A stretch of 64,000 nucleotides of DNA, taken from Archivesica marissinica. Its lineage: Eukaryota > Mollusca > Bivalvia > Venerida > Vesicomyidae. Numbering within the stretch: the first letter of the stretch is position 1; every line of letters starts with the position of its first letter. The DNA lies in assembly GCA_014843695.1 (NCBI GenBank), contig CM026390.1:3059213-3123212 (forward strand). The letters are read 5' to 3'. The notes under the pieces are model-generated. The model was not told where the DNA came from. It did not search any database and worked only from the letters and a program-made list of their open reading frames with translations. Below are positions 37,475 through 46,371 of the stretch, piece by piece. A program made the position numbers and the translations under genes.

Positions 37475-38196
37475 CACAGTCTACATCCGCTATGTCGAAT
37501 TCCGTCGGAACTAGCAAAATACTTCGATATAACCGAAAATTGACATAACCGATGTTGACAATATTTCCCCAAGATAATGTTTCTCGTTGATCGTAAGCCT
37601 TACACATAGACACTTGTCCCATAATAAATCATTTTCCAAGTTGTCATTGTCTGTTATAACTGTGACATGCACACCGTACAACAGTAATATTGTATTTAAA
37701 ATTTATTTGCAGCACATACATGTAAATAACATTTAAATATAAAATGTGATAAGAAATCGTCGATGTGCAATCACGGTGCAGTTATAAACTGATACTTGAT
37801 TGTGATGAGCCGTTTATCCAATTATTGGGTAATTGCCGATTATTACCTGTATTGAACACATTCTAATAATTACTGTCACGATCAACATTATCAACTATCT
37901 TTATCGATTGTTGCACAGACACGGCGGTACGTCTTTGATCAGGTAAATTTGCTTTGAAGTCAACGACCGTAACCACTGCAAACTGGCACTAGACATAACA
38001 AGTGTGAAATACTGCCTATTTATATCGAAGGGACCAAAAAATATATTCGATAAAGTGGAAAATTTTACTTAATGAAATTTGACATAAACATAACCAATTA
38101 TATATAAAATATAGTATTTGAAATGTAACTTAGACCACACATAACCGGTGAATTTGACATTGATAACCAACTTTGAAATAATGGATGTAGACTGTA
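37475..38196. mobile_element. TA-flanked MITE (Tc1/mariner- or pogo-like)
   Basis: CACAGTCTACATCC (37475) and GGATGTAGACTGTA (ending 38196) are inverted with one mismatch and are each bordered by TA (37473-37474, 38197-38198). CAGTC-type ends with a TA duplication fit the Tc1/mariner/pogo superfamily. Near the ends the repeated phrases TTCGATATAACCGA and GACATAACC(G/A) form subterminal repeats. There is no transposase frame. Confidence 0.72.
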
Positions 38197-38198
38197 TA

Positions 38199-38689
38199 TT
38201 GATCAGTGAAATGAAATGTGATATTCCACTGGTAGAAAGCACATTTCATTCCCACTGCTTTACACTCATGCTTCCAAGCCACTGTAGTTTGAAACATTGT
38301 CAACATGACTTAAGGGACATTTAGTTAATGTTAACATCATTTTCTATCATAAACGATACTTTTCAGTCTCTTTTATAGCAGAGAAATTATTTATATAAAA
38401 ATGTAAAATGATCATTGTTGCATTTAACGTGCTTCACTAACCTCAGATTGTATAACATATTTTGAAATAAAAACTACAATTTCACTCACATGTGAATTCA
38501 ACTTGGCATCAAAACTGAGACTTGCTTTCAGAAAACCAATCAAATTTCATGCAATAGAAATGTTTTCTGGCAATGTCACATGACTGGCACGTATCCTGTA
38601 AAGCCAACCGTTATAAATAATTGTAAATTACACGAAACATTTTAGAACATTAGTATTGGTGTAACAGTCAAATGGAGTGTATTCCGAGG
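38199..38689. other. Single-copy AT-rich spacer
   Basis: No gene or repeat was recognised. Confidence 0.55.
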
Positions 38690-38868
38690 AGAGTGTCACA
38701 GGTGTAGCGGGAGCCTCGTAGGTAGGGATCGACCCAATCACTGGACCGGCTACACTCTGTGATACACGAGTCTGTTCCGAGGAGAGTATCGCAGGTGTAG
38801 CAGGAGAGGCTAGAGTAGGTAGAGATCGACCCAATCACTGGACCAGCTACACTCTGTGATACACTTCT
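38690..38868. repeat. Two tandem copies of a foldback unit (hairpin family H)
   Basis: Each unit has a left arm close to GTGTCACAGGTGTAGC and a right arm close to GCTACACTCTGTGATACAC, separated by about 40 bases that include GGTAGGGATCGACCCAATCA. Copy 1 spans 38696-38762 and copy 2 about 38787-38866. A third single copy lies at 47044-47110. Stem and loop are both conserved, while the flanks differ. A minus open frame (38628-38834) reads repeated SVAGPVIG and TPATP-like blocks, but it is probably a by-product of the repeat. Confidence 0.8.
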
Positions 38869-39335
38869 TGGAAGTGGATTTTAATTTGGCGTGTTCCATC
38901 TAACGATGTATCTATAGCATTTTGCATTTTAATGCTTGACCTTTATTCTTTTATGTACTTTTCTTAATATTTTTGATAAACATTTTACATTGTTTTATTT
39001 TTATTATTATTTTTTTATTCCTACCAAATTGTTGTTCTTAATGTTGACTATTGTACTGTATGTAGTAAAAATGTCTTACTATGCTAAATTAATGTTAAGC
39101 ACTTTTGAACGTATAATTTTTGTATGAAAAGAGTGTTATACAAATCTGGTATAATAATAATAATAGACTTACCCACTACAAAAATAAACAACTATTTATT
39201 TATTCATACCTCTACTTAATGGAATTTTTATGGTACACGTGAATGACATTTACGAAAACATCAACATTTACATTATGACATGTTTGAAATATAATGTGAA
39301 TATTAATCTGCTTTGTTGCTTTTTACTGTTTGGCA
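38869..39335. other. AT-rich spacer
   Basis: Low-complexity T- and A-rich sequence with a short AAT run near 39152. No gene was recognised. It ends in a pyrimidine-rich tract and CAG at 39333-39335 before the minisatellite. Confidence 0.5.
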
Positions 39336-39833
39336 GTTCTAGCCAATATAAAGCAAGAAACTGTTATTGACAGCGATGATGTCATTCACAAACAAATTCA
39401 AAAACCGGTAGCAAACTATAAACTGGTGGCAAACTATAAACCGGTGGCACATTATAAACCGGTGGCACATTATAAACCGGTGGCAAACTATAAACCGGTG
39501 GCAAACTATAAACCGGTGGCAAACTATAAACCGGTGGCAAATTATAAACCGGTGGCAAACTATAAACCGGTGGCAAACTATAAACTGGTGGCAAATTATA
39601 AACTGGTGGCAAACTATAAACCGGTGGCAAACTATAAAACGGTGGCAAACTATAAACCGGTGGCAAACTATAAACCGGTGGCAAACTATAAACCGGTGGC
39701 AAACTATAAACTGGTGGCAAACTATAAACCGGTGGCAAACTATAAACCGGTGGCAAACTATAAACTGGTGGCAAACTATAAACCGGTGGCAAACTATAAA
39801 CCGGTGGCAAACTATAATACTAATAAGCAGTAA
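39336..39833 (+). other. Possible terminal exon containing an 18-bp in-frame minisatellite
   Basis: After TTTTTACTGTTTGGCAG, which looks like a splice acceptor, an open frame runs to a TAA at 39831-39833. Its first 25 residues (including ANIKQETVIDSDD, with an I-K-Q-E sumoylation-type motif) are not repetitive. From 39402 the frame is about 23 copies of a six-residue block (KPVANY, with KLVANY and KPVAHY variants). The sequence lies on the strand opposite to, and just downstream of, protein kinase C exon 2. The 18-bp unit has no stop on either strand, so openness proves little. No upstream exon or start was found. Confidence 0.25.
39402..39822. repeat. 18-bp minisatellite, about 23 copies
   Basis: The unit is GTGGCAAACTATAAACCG, with CTG or ACG for CCG and CACATTATAAA early on. 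The period of 18 keeps one frame open on both strands. Confidence 0.96.
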
Positions 39834-40243
39834 TATCAGAATAAATCCAAATTTTGTGTTTACTATTGACTATTTTTCGAAAAATTGCCCACATCAAAAA
39901 CAAGATGAAGTGTCATTTCTACAGGTAAATTTGCCTTCATTTATTCAAAAAATAAATGTTCATTACACTAGTATTTCACTTTCTTATTGATTCAGTTATG
40001 ATTTATTTCTTACTAAATGATATTGCATACAATAAAATAATTGTGATATTGCACACAATAAAATAAATTGTGATATTGCATACCATAAAATAAATATATC
40101 AATATGCTTAATTGAGAGTAAACATTATTTGTGCAGCTTCTTTTTGAAACACAAATTATTGCTTATGTCACCAGTTATCGTTATACCCCGGAAGGTACGA
40201 GGATAAAATTATATTTAAATAAATAACAAAACCATTACAGTAC
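39834..40243 (-). other. Beginning of protein kinase C intron 2
   Basis: On the minus strand this follows the GTACTG donor of exon 2. It contains three imperfect copies of a roughly 30-bp AT-rich unit (TGATATTGCATACAATAAAA) at 40018-40097. No third exon was recognised here or in the other non-repetitive segments to the left. Confidence 0.6.
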
Positions 40244-40275
40244 CTTGACACTGGAAACCTTGCTTTCCAAATCCC
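40244..40275 (-). CDS. PRKCA-like: Classical protein kinase C, coding exon 2
   Basis: This is a 32-nt exon bounded on the minus strand by TATTTTTCAG and a GTACTG donor. Joined to exon 1 it completes Trp47 and continues GFGKQGFQCQ, ending one base into the next codon. It supplies Cys56, the third zinc-binding Cys of the C1A domain. Counted with exon 1, the pattern is H26-x12-C39-x2-C42-x13-C56, exactly the phorbol ester/diacylglycerol-binding finger. Short second exons ending inside C1A are known in classical PKC genes. The remaining C1A ligands, C1B, C2 and kinase domain must lie on later exons, which were not found in this window. The very small exon is certain from phase, splice sites and protein match together. 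Confidence 0.93.
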
Positions 40276-40433
40276 CTGAAAAATACAAAGGTATTTCTCT
40301 CAACCGAAGACTTATTAATATGCGCTATTTATCTCTCGTATATTAAATAACAAGAAAAATACAGGAAGTTATGTCGCGAAATCATATGCCATTTCAACAT
40401 TTATGCATCGAATTTCATCCAATTAAATCTTAC

Positions 40434-40573
40434 CAAATAAAATCCTTACAATGACCACAAAAAGTTGGTTGTTTAAAAAACCTCTGAACCATTTTATGAT
40501 CCTTAACAACAGCCACATTTTTCTGCCTTAAAGCTCCCCTTCTTTGCACACCCTTTGCAATCGGTTCGGCCAT
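40434..40573 (-). CDS. PRKCA-like: Classical protein kinase C, first coding exon
   Basis: The minus-strand ATG at 40573 sits in a good context (AAAATGG). The exon encodes 46 residues plus two bases, then a GTAAGA donor. Residues 11-19 (RRGALRQKN) are the autoinhibitory pseudosubstrate, with Ala in place of the phosphorylated Ser or Thr. Residues 26-47 (from [17 protein letters not shown]) begin the C1A domain with the zinc ligands H26, C39 and C42. The N-terminal lead is short, as in invertebrate classical PKCs. The product is a cytosolic Ser/Thr kinase recruited to membranes by Ca2+ and diacylglycerol. Intron 1 is 158 bp (40276-40433). The alpha, beta and gamma paralogues cannot be told apart, and an invertebrate probably has one co-orthologue. 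The gene is transcribed leftward. Confidence 0.95.
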
Positions 40574-40618
40574 TTTTGCTGGCTGACAACTCTCGAATGC
40601 GAACGCTGTTGATATTGA

Positions 40619-40627
40619 TTTTATATA
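40619..40627 (-). promoter_or_regulatory. TATA-like box upstream of protein kinase C exon 1
   Basis: TATATAAAA on the minus strand lies 46-54 bases before the start codon. If used, it would put transcription start about 20 bases before the ATG. AT-rich surroundings make a chance match possible, and non-coding upstream exons cannot be excluded. Confidence 0.4.
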
Positions 40628-41301
40628 CGCGCATTACAGGGCTGGATTCGAAACAGAAAGTATACCATATGTATATGTAATTTTGCGCAGACACAGTGCT
40701 TTCATACATATAGGGCGGGTGCGGTACCGACTCAGATTGCACCACTGTCCCGGAAAAGGTGTGGGGGCTGGGGGGTCAGCACCCGTGAATAAAGCAGCTT
40801 CTTAAACGTGTTTAAAAGTACGAGTTGTGTAGGATATATCGCGATGTCTCACTGCCACTGGTTCATAACCAACACTTTCAACAATCGCAGTCCAGATGAA
40901 CAAAATGCTATGCAAAAGTGGAAATCACATAAGGACACTGGCCAGGCGCGTAGCTGCCTGTAGACAGAGCCTACACTGGTTCCAAAAAAAACCACGACGA
41001 AAATACGATGGGCGACATGGGTACAGAGTGTGTAATTTTCGCACCATTCCAGTGGAAATTTAAAATACACAGTTTCAAAACATTGTTAGATCTATCTAGG
41101 TGTGTTAGGTTCCTGGATCTAAGTAGGCCTACTATGAAACAGATCTGCCACCAGAAGGCACTCTTAAGTGAGAGAGCGCTCACCCACTGAGATTGACCCG
41201 ACGTCTATCCCTCACGTTTTAAACATAGATCTATATTTTTCAGTTCCAAGTTGATATTATTTGATAAAAAAACAGCGTAGTCTGTCTCGCCCATGGGACT
41301 G
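40628..41301. other. Upstream region of protein kinase C, no gene recognised
   Basis: More GC-rich than its surroundings, including GGTGTGGGGGCTGGGGGGTC near 40759. It may hold promoter sequence of the leftward gene. Short open frames on both strands at 40849-41190 overlap one another and show no domain. Confidence 0.45.
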
Positions 41302-41593
41302 TGTGTGTGTTTTATGTTTATTTATCGTCGTTACCGGTTGCCCATATGAGCGACGCCTCCTGAAGATATTAGTCATTTTAGATGTTGGAGGATAGCGCAA
41401 TGATACAGACAGAGACCCATTCCAGAGTCTCCTCTGGTTCTTTTACATGCACGGGGTAAAGCACCGACACGAGACCTCGGATTAACGTCCCATCTGAAAG
41501 ACTGTTAATTTTATTAGGGTCAGACGGGAGATCGAACCTGCGATCCCTGGATTACCAATCCAGCGTGTTACCACTGGACTACAGATCCGTCTG
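41302..41593 (-). mobile_element. tRNA-headed SINE with conserved central domain
   Basis: The minus strand begins with a 73-base tRNA-like head (listed separately). It continues with AATAAAATTAACAGTC, then GATGGGACGTTAATCC, GAGGTCTCGTGTCGGTGC and CATGTAAAAGAACC. The tail contains CGCTCATATGGGCAACCGG and ACGACGATAAATAAAC. The block around GGGACGTTAA, CCGAGGTC and GTAAAAGAACC resembles the conserved-domain SINE superfamilies described from molluscs and other metazoans. A headless copy lies at 46372-46580. The GT-rich end near 41302 may be the original tail microsatellite. Confidence 0.85.
41521..41593 (-). other. tRNA-like SINE head (Thr GGT-type anticodon loop)
   Basis: The 73 bases start CAGACGG and end CCGTCTG, a perfect 7-bp acceptor-type stem. 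TAGTCCAGTGG is a good A box and GGTTCGATCTC matches the B box at 10 of 11 positions. The anticodon arm is CTGGA/TCCAG around TTGGTAA, which would present GGT. The T arm is about three bases short and cannot form five pairs, and the sequence runs straight into the SINE body. It is therefore a polymerase III promoter of a SINE rather than a functional tRNA gene. Confidence 0.8.
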
Positions 41594-41654
41594 TGTATTT
41601 CGTGCCTAAATTTAATACAATTGTGATCTCAAATGATAACGGTTGTACTATTGC

Positions 41655-43059
41655 TTAAAGGCCTGCAGGTTGAGCTATATTTGACCTTAAACACACGAGG
41701 AATAGCGGTACAAATCTGACGGTCGACGCACATCGTATTTGCCACATGCGAGGCCCTGCATGGTATACATCTAATACATGAGCACCACTTATATCTATTA
41801 TGACCCACGTACATATCAGAGGTTATAAATTGCTGAAATTGAAGTTCTGTATTTTTATAGTACTTACAACTGGTATAAACAATTCAACTCCACTTATGGC
41901 CCAAATAAGGCTGGTTGCGCGGGTTAGGCAGCCAGTTCCTGTATTGCTGTACCACACATTCAGGCATCAGTTCCCTCGTATGCCAAGTACAGTCTCTTCT
42001 TCTAGCCGCTACTTTTCTCTCTATATATCTGACATCTTTCCATGCGCCACAATTATATAGCATTGCCCAAAACCTCCTGTATAGAAGCTTTCTCTCATGT
42101 GAATTTAGATTATGCGGTGGACGATTATTAGCAGGCCACCAAAGTTGTTTGTTCTGTTCATTTATTATGCAAGGGGAACACAAGCACAGTGGACACTCAG
42201 CAACACCTTCAGCATGCTGAGGCATAGGGGGAGGTACGTAAGCAGCCTCTGCAACGGGCATGGCGGTGGCTGTTTCTTCTATTTCCATCTCTACGTCCCA
42301 GTTCTTATTTTGCAAGAAAGTCAGCAATTCTTTTCTCTGCTCATCAGTTACATACATTGTTATTTTACTCAATGGCATCTTGTAGAAATCGGCAGAATAT
42401 GTGTAATACTCGTATGTTCAAGAGATTATAATTATAATATTATACATGTACTCATAGCATTCACTGTGATTATTATGTAGCATCAATATCGGTAAACACA
42501 CACTGACACAGAGAAATATTTAAAATATAACAGAAAACTTGCGAATAATACTGTAGATATATAATTAAATGAAGTATGAAGGTTACCATATAACGAACAC
42601 ATATAGTTTATTCATATAAATACATACATATTATATACATACATATTTGATTAGGTCAACACATGAACTGAATATTGAATTAGATTGCACAGATCACAAC
42701 CATAGCGCACATTATACATGTATAGAAATTATCAGTCTCAGTGATTACGCTACGGCTGATGAGGCACCTACATAACATGTAATCTATGTCCCTGGGCTGA
42801 TCTGGATTATGTAGTTTGAATACTCATAACTATCAATTTTCTTTACAATCAATAATATACGTTTACTTAAATTGTCAGGGCCTCATTTTGACTAATTCTC
42901 AGCTCACAGAGTGATCGTGCATATTAACCGTTAGAAAATACCTACATACGCCAAATTATACTGAATGTACTGCTACATTGTTGATACAAGCCACTAATCA
43001 CATGGAACAGGTAGTAAAGTATAAATCTTTACAATTGGACGGGGTCAAACTGCAGGCCT
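41655..43059. repeat. Segmental tandem duplication, copy 1 (1405 bp)
   Basis: This begins at TTAAAGGC (41655) and is repeated from 43060. The two copies are nearly identical over the open frame and its surroundings. Copy 1 has about 90 bp near 42645-42735 and about 14 bp near 42542 that copy 2 lacks. Confidence 0.97.
41884..42378 (-). CDS. P2X7 C-terminal (ballast) domain-like protein, copy 1
   Basis: This single open frame of 164 residues has no P2X channel part. Residues 1-58 are a hydrophilic lead containing EEMEIEE-like acidic and Pro-rich text. From about residue 60 come CPLCLCSPC, WWPANNRPP, HERKLLYRRFW and LMPECVVQQYRNWLPNP, ending PYLGHKWS. The order of a Cys cluster, an aromatic basic Y-R-x-F segment, then (I/L)P-x-CVV...(F/L)P-x-P...Y-x-G fits the P2RX7 intracellular-domain family, which is zinc-binding and palmitoylated in the vertebrate receptor and exists as stand-alone genes in molluscs and cnidarians. 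The function of stand-alone members is unknown. A GTAAGTA sits 15 bases past the stop, so a 3' intron is possible. Confidence 0.6.
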   Translation of the reverse strand: MPLSKITMYVTDEQRKELLTFLQNKNWDVEMEIEETATAMPVAEAAYVPPPMPQHAEGVAECPLCLCSPCIINEQNKQLWWPANNRPPHNLNSHERKLLYRRFWAMLYNCGAWKDVRYIERKVAARRRDCTWHTRELMPECVVQQYRNWLPNPRNQPYLGHKWS

Positions 43060-43073
43060 TTAAAGGCCTGCAG
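43050..43073. repeat. 24-bp perfect palindrome at the duplication junction
   Basis: CTGCAGGCCTTT is followed at once by its reverse complement AAAGGCCTGCAG. It was formed by joining the end of unit 1 (ACTGCAGGCC) to the start of unit 2 (TTAAAGGCCTGCAG). Confidence 0.97.
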
Positions 43074-44423
43074 GTTTACCTATTTTTGACCTTAAACACA
43101 CGAGGAATAGTGGTACAAATCTGACGGTCGACGCACTAAACACACGAGGAATAGCGGTACAAATCTGACGGTCGACGCACATCGTATTTGCCACATGCGA
43201 GGCCCTGCATGGTATACATCTAATACATGAGCACCACTTATATCTATTATGACCCACGTACATATCAGAGGTTATAAATTGCTGAAATTGAAGTTCTGTA
43301 TTTTTATAGTACTTACAACTGGTATAAACAATTCAACTCCACTTATGGCCCAAATAAGGCTGGTTGCGCGGGTTAGGCAGCCAGTTCCTGCATTGCTGTA
43401 CCACACATTCAGGCATCAGTTCCCTCTTATGCCAAGTACAGTCTCCTCTTCTAGCCGCTACTTTTCTCTCTATATATCTGACATATTTCCATGCGCCACA
43501 ATTATATAGCATTGCCCAAAACCTCCTGTATAGAAGCTTTCTCTCATGTGAATTTAGATTATGCGGTGGACGATTATTAGCAGGCCACCAAAGTTGTTTG
43601 TTCTGTTCATTTATTATGCAAGGGGAACACAAGCACAGTGGACACTCAGCAACACCTTCAGCATGCTGAGGCATAGGGGGAGGTACGTAAGCAGCCTCTG
43701 CAACGGGCATGGCGGTGGCTGTTTCTTCTATTTCCATCTCTACGTCCCAGTTCTTATTTTGCAAGAAAGTCAGCAATTCTTTTCTCTGCTCATCAGTTAC
43801 ATACATTGTTATTTTACTCAATGGCATCTTGTAGAAATCGGCAGAATATGTGTAATACTCGTATGTTCAAGAGATTATAATTATAATATTATACATGTAC
43901 TCATAGCATTCACTGTGATTATTATGTAGCATCAATATCGGTAAACACACACTGACACAGAGAAATATTTAAAATATAACAGAAAACTGAAATATATAAT
44001 TAAATGAAGTATGAAGGTTACCATATAACGAACACATATAGTTTATTCATATAAATACATACATATTATATACATGCATACAAATTATCAGTCTCAGTGA
44101 TTACGCTACGGCTGATGAGGCACCTACATAACATGTAATCTATGTCCCTGGGCTGATCTGGATTATGTAGTTTGAATACTCATGACTATCAATTTTCTTT
44201 ACAATCAATAATATACGTTTACTTAAATTGTCAGGGCCTCATTTTGACTAATTCTCAGCTCACAGAGTGATCGTGCATATTAACCGTTAGAAAATACCTA
44301 CATACGCCAAATCATACTGAATGTACTGCTACATTGTTGATACAAGCCACTAATCACATGGAACAGGTAGTAAAGTATAAATCTTTACAATTGGACGGGG
44401 TCAAACTGCAGGCCTTTAAAGGC
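43060..44423. repeat. Segmental tandem duplication, copy 2
   Basis: This copy runs from TTAAAGGC (43060) to TTAAAGGC (44416-44423). Near its start it has an extra internal direct repeat of about 46 bp (around 43091-43181, CTAAACACACGAGGAATAG) that copy 1 lacks. Confidence 0.97.
43333..43827 (-). CDS. P2X7 C-terminal (ballast) domain-like protein, copy 2
   Basis: A second intact copy of the 164-residue frame at 41884-42378, with the same start, Cys cluster and stop. Four residues differ, all in the last third: KDVRY to KYVRY, RRRD to RRGD, WHTRE to WHKRE, and QQYRN to QQCRN. Each is one base change and no synonymous change was seen. Flanking sequence was copied too, so both copies could share promoter elements. 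Which copy is expressed, if either, cannot be told. Confidence 0.6.
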   Translation of the reverse strand: MPLSKITMYVTDEQRKELLTFLQNKNWDVEMEIEETATAMPVAEAAYVPPPMPQHAEGVAECPLCLCSPCIINEQNKQLWWPANNRPPHNLNSHERKLLYRRFWAMLYNCGAWKYVRYIERKVAARRGDCTWHKRELMPECVVQQCRNWLPNPRNQPYLGHKWS

Positions 44424-44869
44424 TCATGGTGCGTTTACTTAGAACTGACACTTTCTATCTAGGTTCCCGCTTAGAACGTGCTGCACACTGAGATATTGAA
44501 GGGGGTGGATGATAAGATAGTGTGATTATTGACTTATATTTTCATATATTAATAATAAATTATTACGATAAAAAAGTACAATTTGGAAAATATGGCCAAC
44601 CTAGCTGTTTTTGTGAAATTTTTATTTGTAAATTACCTCCCTTTATGGGTATTTTTTAATAATTACCAATATCTTTGTAAATGGTTGTTTACTAAGTTAA
44701 AACACAAATAATTTGCATATGAGGTATAGCATTATTTTTCCAACTGAAGAAAAAAAGGCATTATAGAGACCTTAATGAACCCGTTTCCAGAGCCCAATAT
44801 GTTATCTGTGCGTAGCAGCCACATTCTGTAATTTCCTTGATTGGCTGCTTAACACATGTGTTGACCCTA
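44424..44869. other. Single-copy AT-rich spacer
   Basis: No gene, RNA or repeat was recognised. Confidence 0.55.
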
Positions 44870-45175
44870 TACATGTAGATTGCTTAGATTAATAACTGCA
44901 TACATTTCTTAATTTTGCATATAGAGCGGAATCTAATCATTCGCCACTAAAAAAAGGTAACTGGGTACGCCGCCTGGTGGTTTGAATAACGCCTTTAGTT
45001 TACTTCCCAAACCAGTAGATCTATAGTCAAAGACGGATAATTCCTTGTCTAAACTTAGGTTATTCCAAAGGGAAGCCGCTGCTGGAATGAATGCTTTTGA
45101 ATAAATGTCCGTGCGTCTGGCAACATTCATAAGATTGTTATTATTTCCTATATTGTATGGCGTATGTTCGACCAC
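44870..45175 (-). pseudogene. Decayed 3' end of a LINE ORF2 (post-RT region)
   Basis: The minus-strand frame from 45175 reads RTDIYSKAFIPAAASLWNNL, then GLGSKLKALFKPPGGVPSYL. This is the Y-x-x-(S/A)-F-x-P-x-x-x-x-LWN-x-L...FK pattern found after the reverse transcriptase domain of CR1/Jockey-like non-LTR elements. After a stop at 44933, a frame shifted at the run of T continues FFSGE and SALYAKLRNVCSY, the expected G-(E/D)-R...H-A-(R/K)-LRN-x-CS motif. The remnant therefore has a frameshift and stops. The upstream RT domain is missing because the sequence changes abruptly to a foldback repeat at 45168-45176. Confidence 0.78.
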
Positions 45176-45411
45176 AGGAACTTGAAATTTTATCCATAAG
45201 CCACCAAAGGCCTTGTACCTCTATCCTAGAACATCCCCCTCTATCTTTTTTAATAGAGGATAGTGTCCTAGGATAGAGGTACAAGGCCTTTGGTGGCTTA
45301 TGGATACACTTTCAAGTCTTTTTTTAATAGGGGGATGTGTCCTAGGATAGAGATACAAGGCCTTTGGTGGCTTATGGATAACATTTCAAGTTCCTGTGGT
45401 TCGACAACAAT
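45168..45411. repeat. Foldback repeat with one inverted and two direct copies of a ~74-bp unit
   Basis: The left arm (from TCGACCACAGGAACTTG through AAGCCACCAAAGGCCTTGTA) is inverted relative to two direct copies at about 45247-45320 and 45321-45400. These contain CCTAGGATAGAGGTACAAGG and CCTTTGGTGGCTTATGGAT. The last copy ends CAAGTTCCTGTGGTTCGA, mirroring the left start. A fourth, isolated unit lies at 46582-46650. Confidence 0.88.
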
Positions 45412-45792
45412 GTCGGGAATAAGTATAGATCTAGATATATATAACGGTTAATCATGTATTTAAAAAAAGTCTGTCCCACCTAATATATATATAAACGTGT
45501 TTCATTTATTATTACTAATTTACAATGAAATAACGTTATAAGATCATTATCTCCAGGGCTGTTTTTTTTCTTCAGTTTTTTGATCGACTGCCATTTGACA
45601 TCATAATTCAACTTTGCCCCCCCCCCCCCCCCCCCATACCTCTAGTGCATTTTGGCATCGGCCATATTCTCGCGCTAAATTCCTGTGGCGCTGATGAAAC
45701 GTCACACAGGGGGGGCATTTCAAAGTAATTAGCTGGCGTTACACAATGCCACTGGGCTCACAAGCTCTAGTTCCGTGTAGAATATTTACTAA
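45412..45792. other. Spacer with poly-C run
   Basis: Contains a run of 19 C at 45617-45635. No gene was recognised. Confidence 0.6.
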
Positions 45793-46197
45793 ACAGCGCG
45801 TCTAATAAAGGGCAAGGCTGTGGTCATTTACGCCTGTTTGGAATTAATAGTGCATGTGTATTGTACATAGGATAACATATTCACGGCTCAGCAAATTGGC
45901 CCGATGGTAAGGTAGTCTTTTGTCTTCTTTCGCCAATATTAGGTGACATAATCAAGCAAATAAACTAAAATAGTGCAGTACAGTTACTAGTAATTAGTTT
46001 TATTAGATCTACCAGAAATATTAATCATAACACATTACCGTTACGATTGTGCTCTTAGGCAAGGCATTTAAATTCCACGTTGCCTCTTCTCTCTCCCTCG
46101 TGGCGATGCATTCCATCAGGAATGAGGTCTCGAGAGTGATTAATATAAGTTGAAATAACTTGTTTCGCAATCGAGCTGAAACAAATTTGTATACACT
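45793..46197 (-). repeat. Inverted copy of the 32269-32669 dispersed repeat
   Basis: Nearly identical to 32269-32669 on the other strand, from TCTAATAAAGGGC to GAGCTGAAACAAAT. It includes the SINE domain with TGTGCTCTTAGGCAAGGC and CTCGTGGCGATG. Both copies share the same junction between SINE-like and other sequence, so it is one element type rather than two chance associations. Confidence 0.85.
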
Positions 46198-46371
46198 AAT
46201 CATAACACATACTTTCTATTTTTGACAGTTAAAAGTAACACATATTCTCCCTAAATATGAGTTAATCCGATTTATTTGAAAACATAATGATAGTCTAAAT
46301 TTCTAGGAAATAACAGATTGAAAACAATTAATACAGACATACAGATCGATAGACAATTTATTTCAAAGAGA

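Noticed and set aside
40503..40745. 80-codon minus open frame ending in a Cys-rich tail (KCGCC)
   Set aside because: It overlaps protein kinase C exon 1 in a different frame. The Cys-rich tail is that exon misread, and the exon has clear homology and splice sites.
41521..41593. Genuine tRNA-Thr gene
   Set aside because: The acceptor and anticodon stems are good, but the T arm is short and cannot pair. The sequence continues into a SINE body with a second, headless copy at 46.4 kb, and a GGT anticodon is unexpected for eukaryotic Thr.
41629..41814. Minus frame with several Cys downstream of the P2X7-like gene (also 43060-43263)
   Set aside because: The two duplicate copies give different frames and ends because of an internal repeat in copy 2. 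No domain was recognised, so it could at most be 3' untranslated sequence.
42690..43000. MITE related to 29932-30143
   Set aside because: It shares only CTGATCTGGAT and nearby words. No ends or target duplication were found, so it is kept only as a hint.
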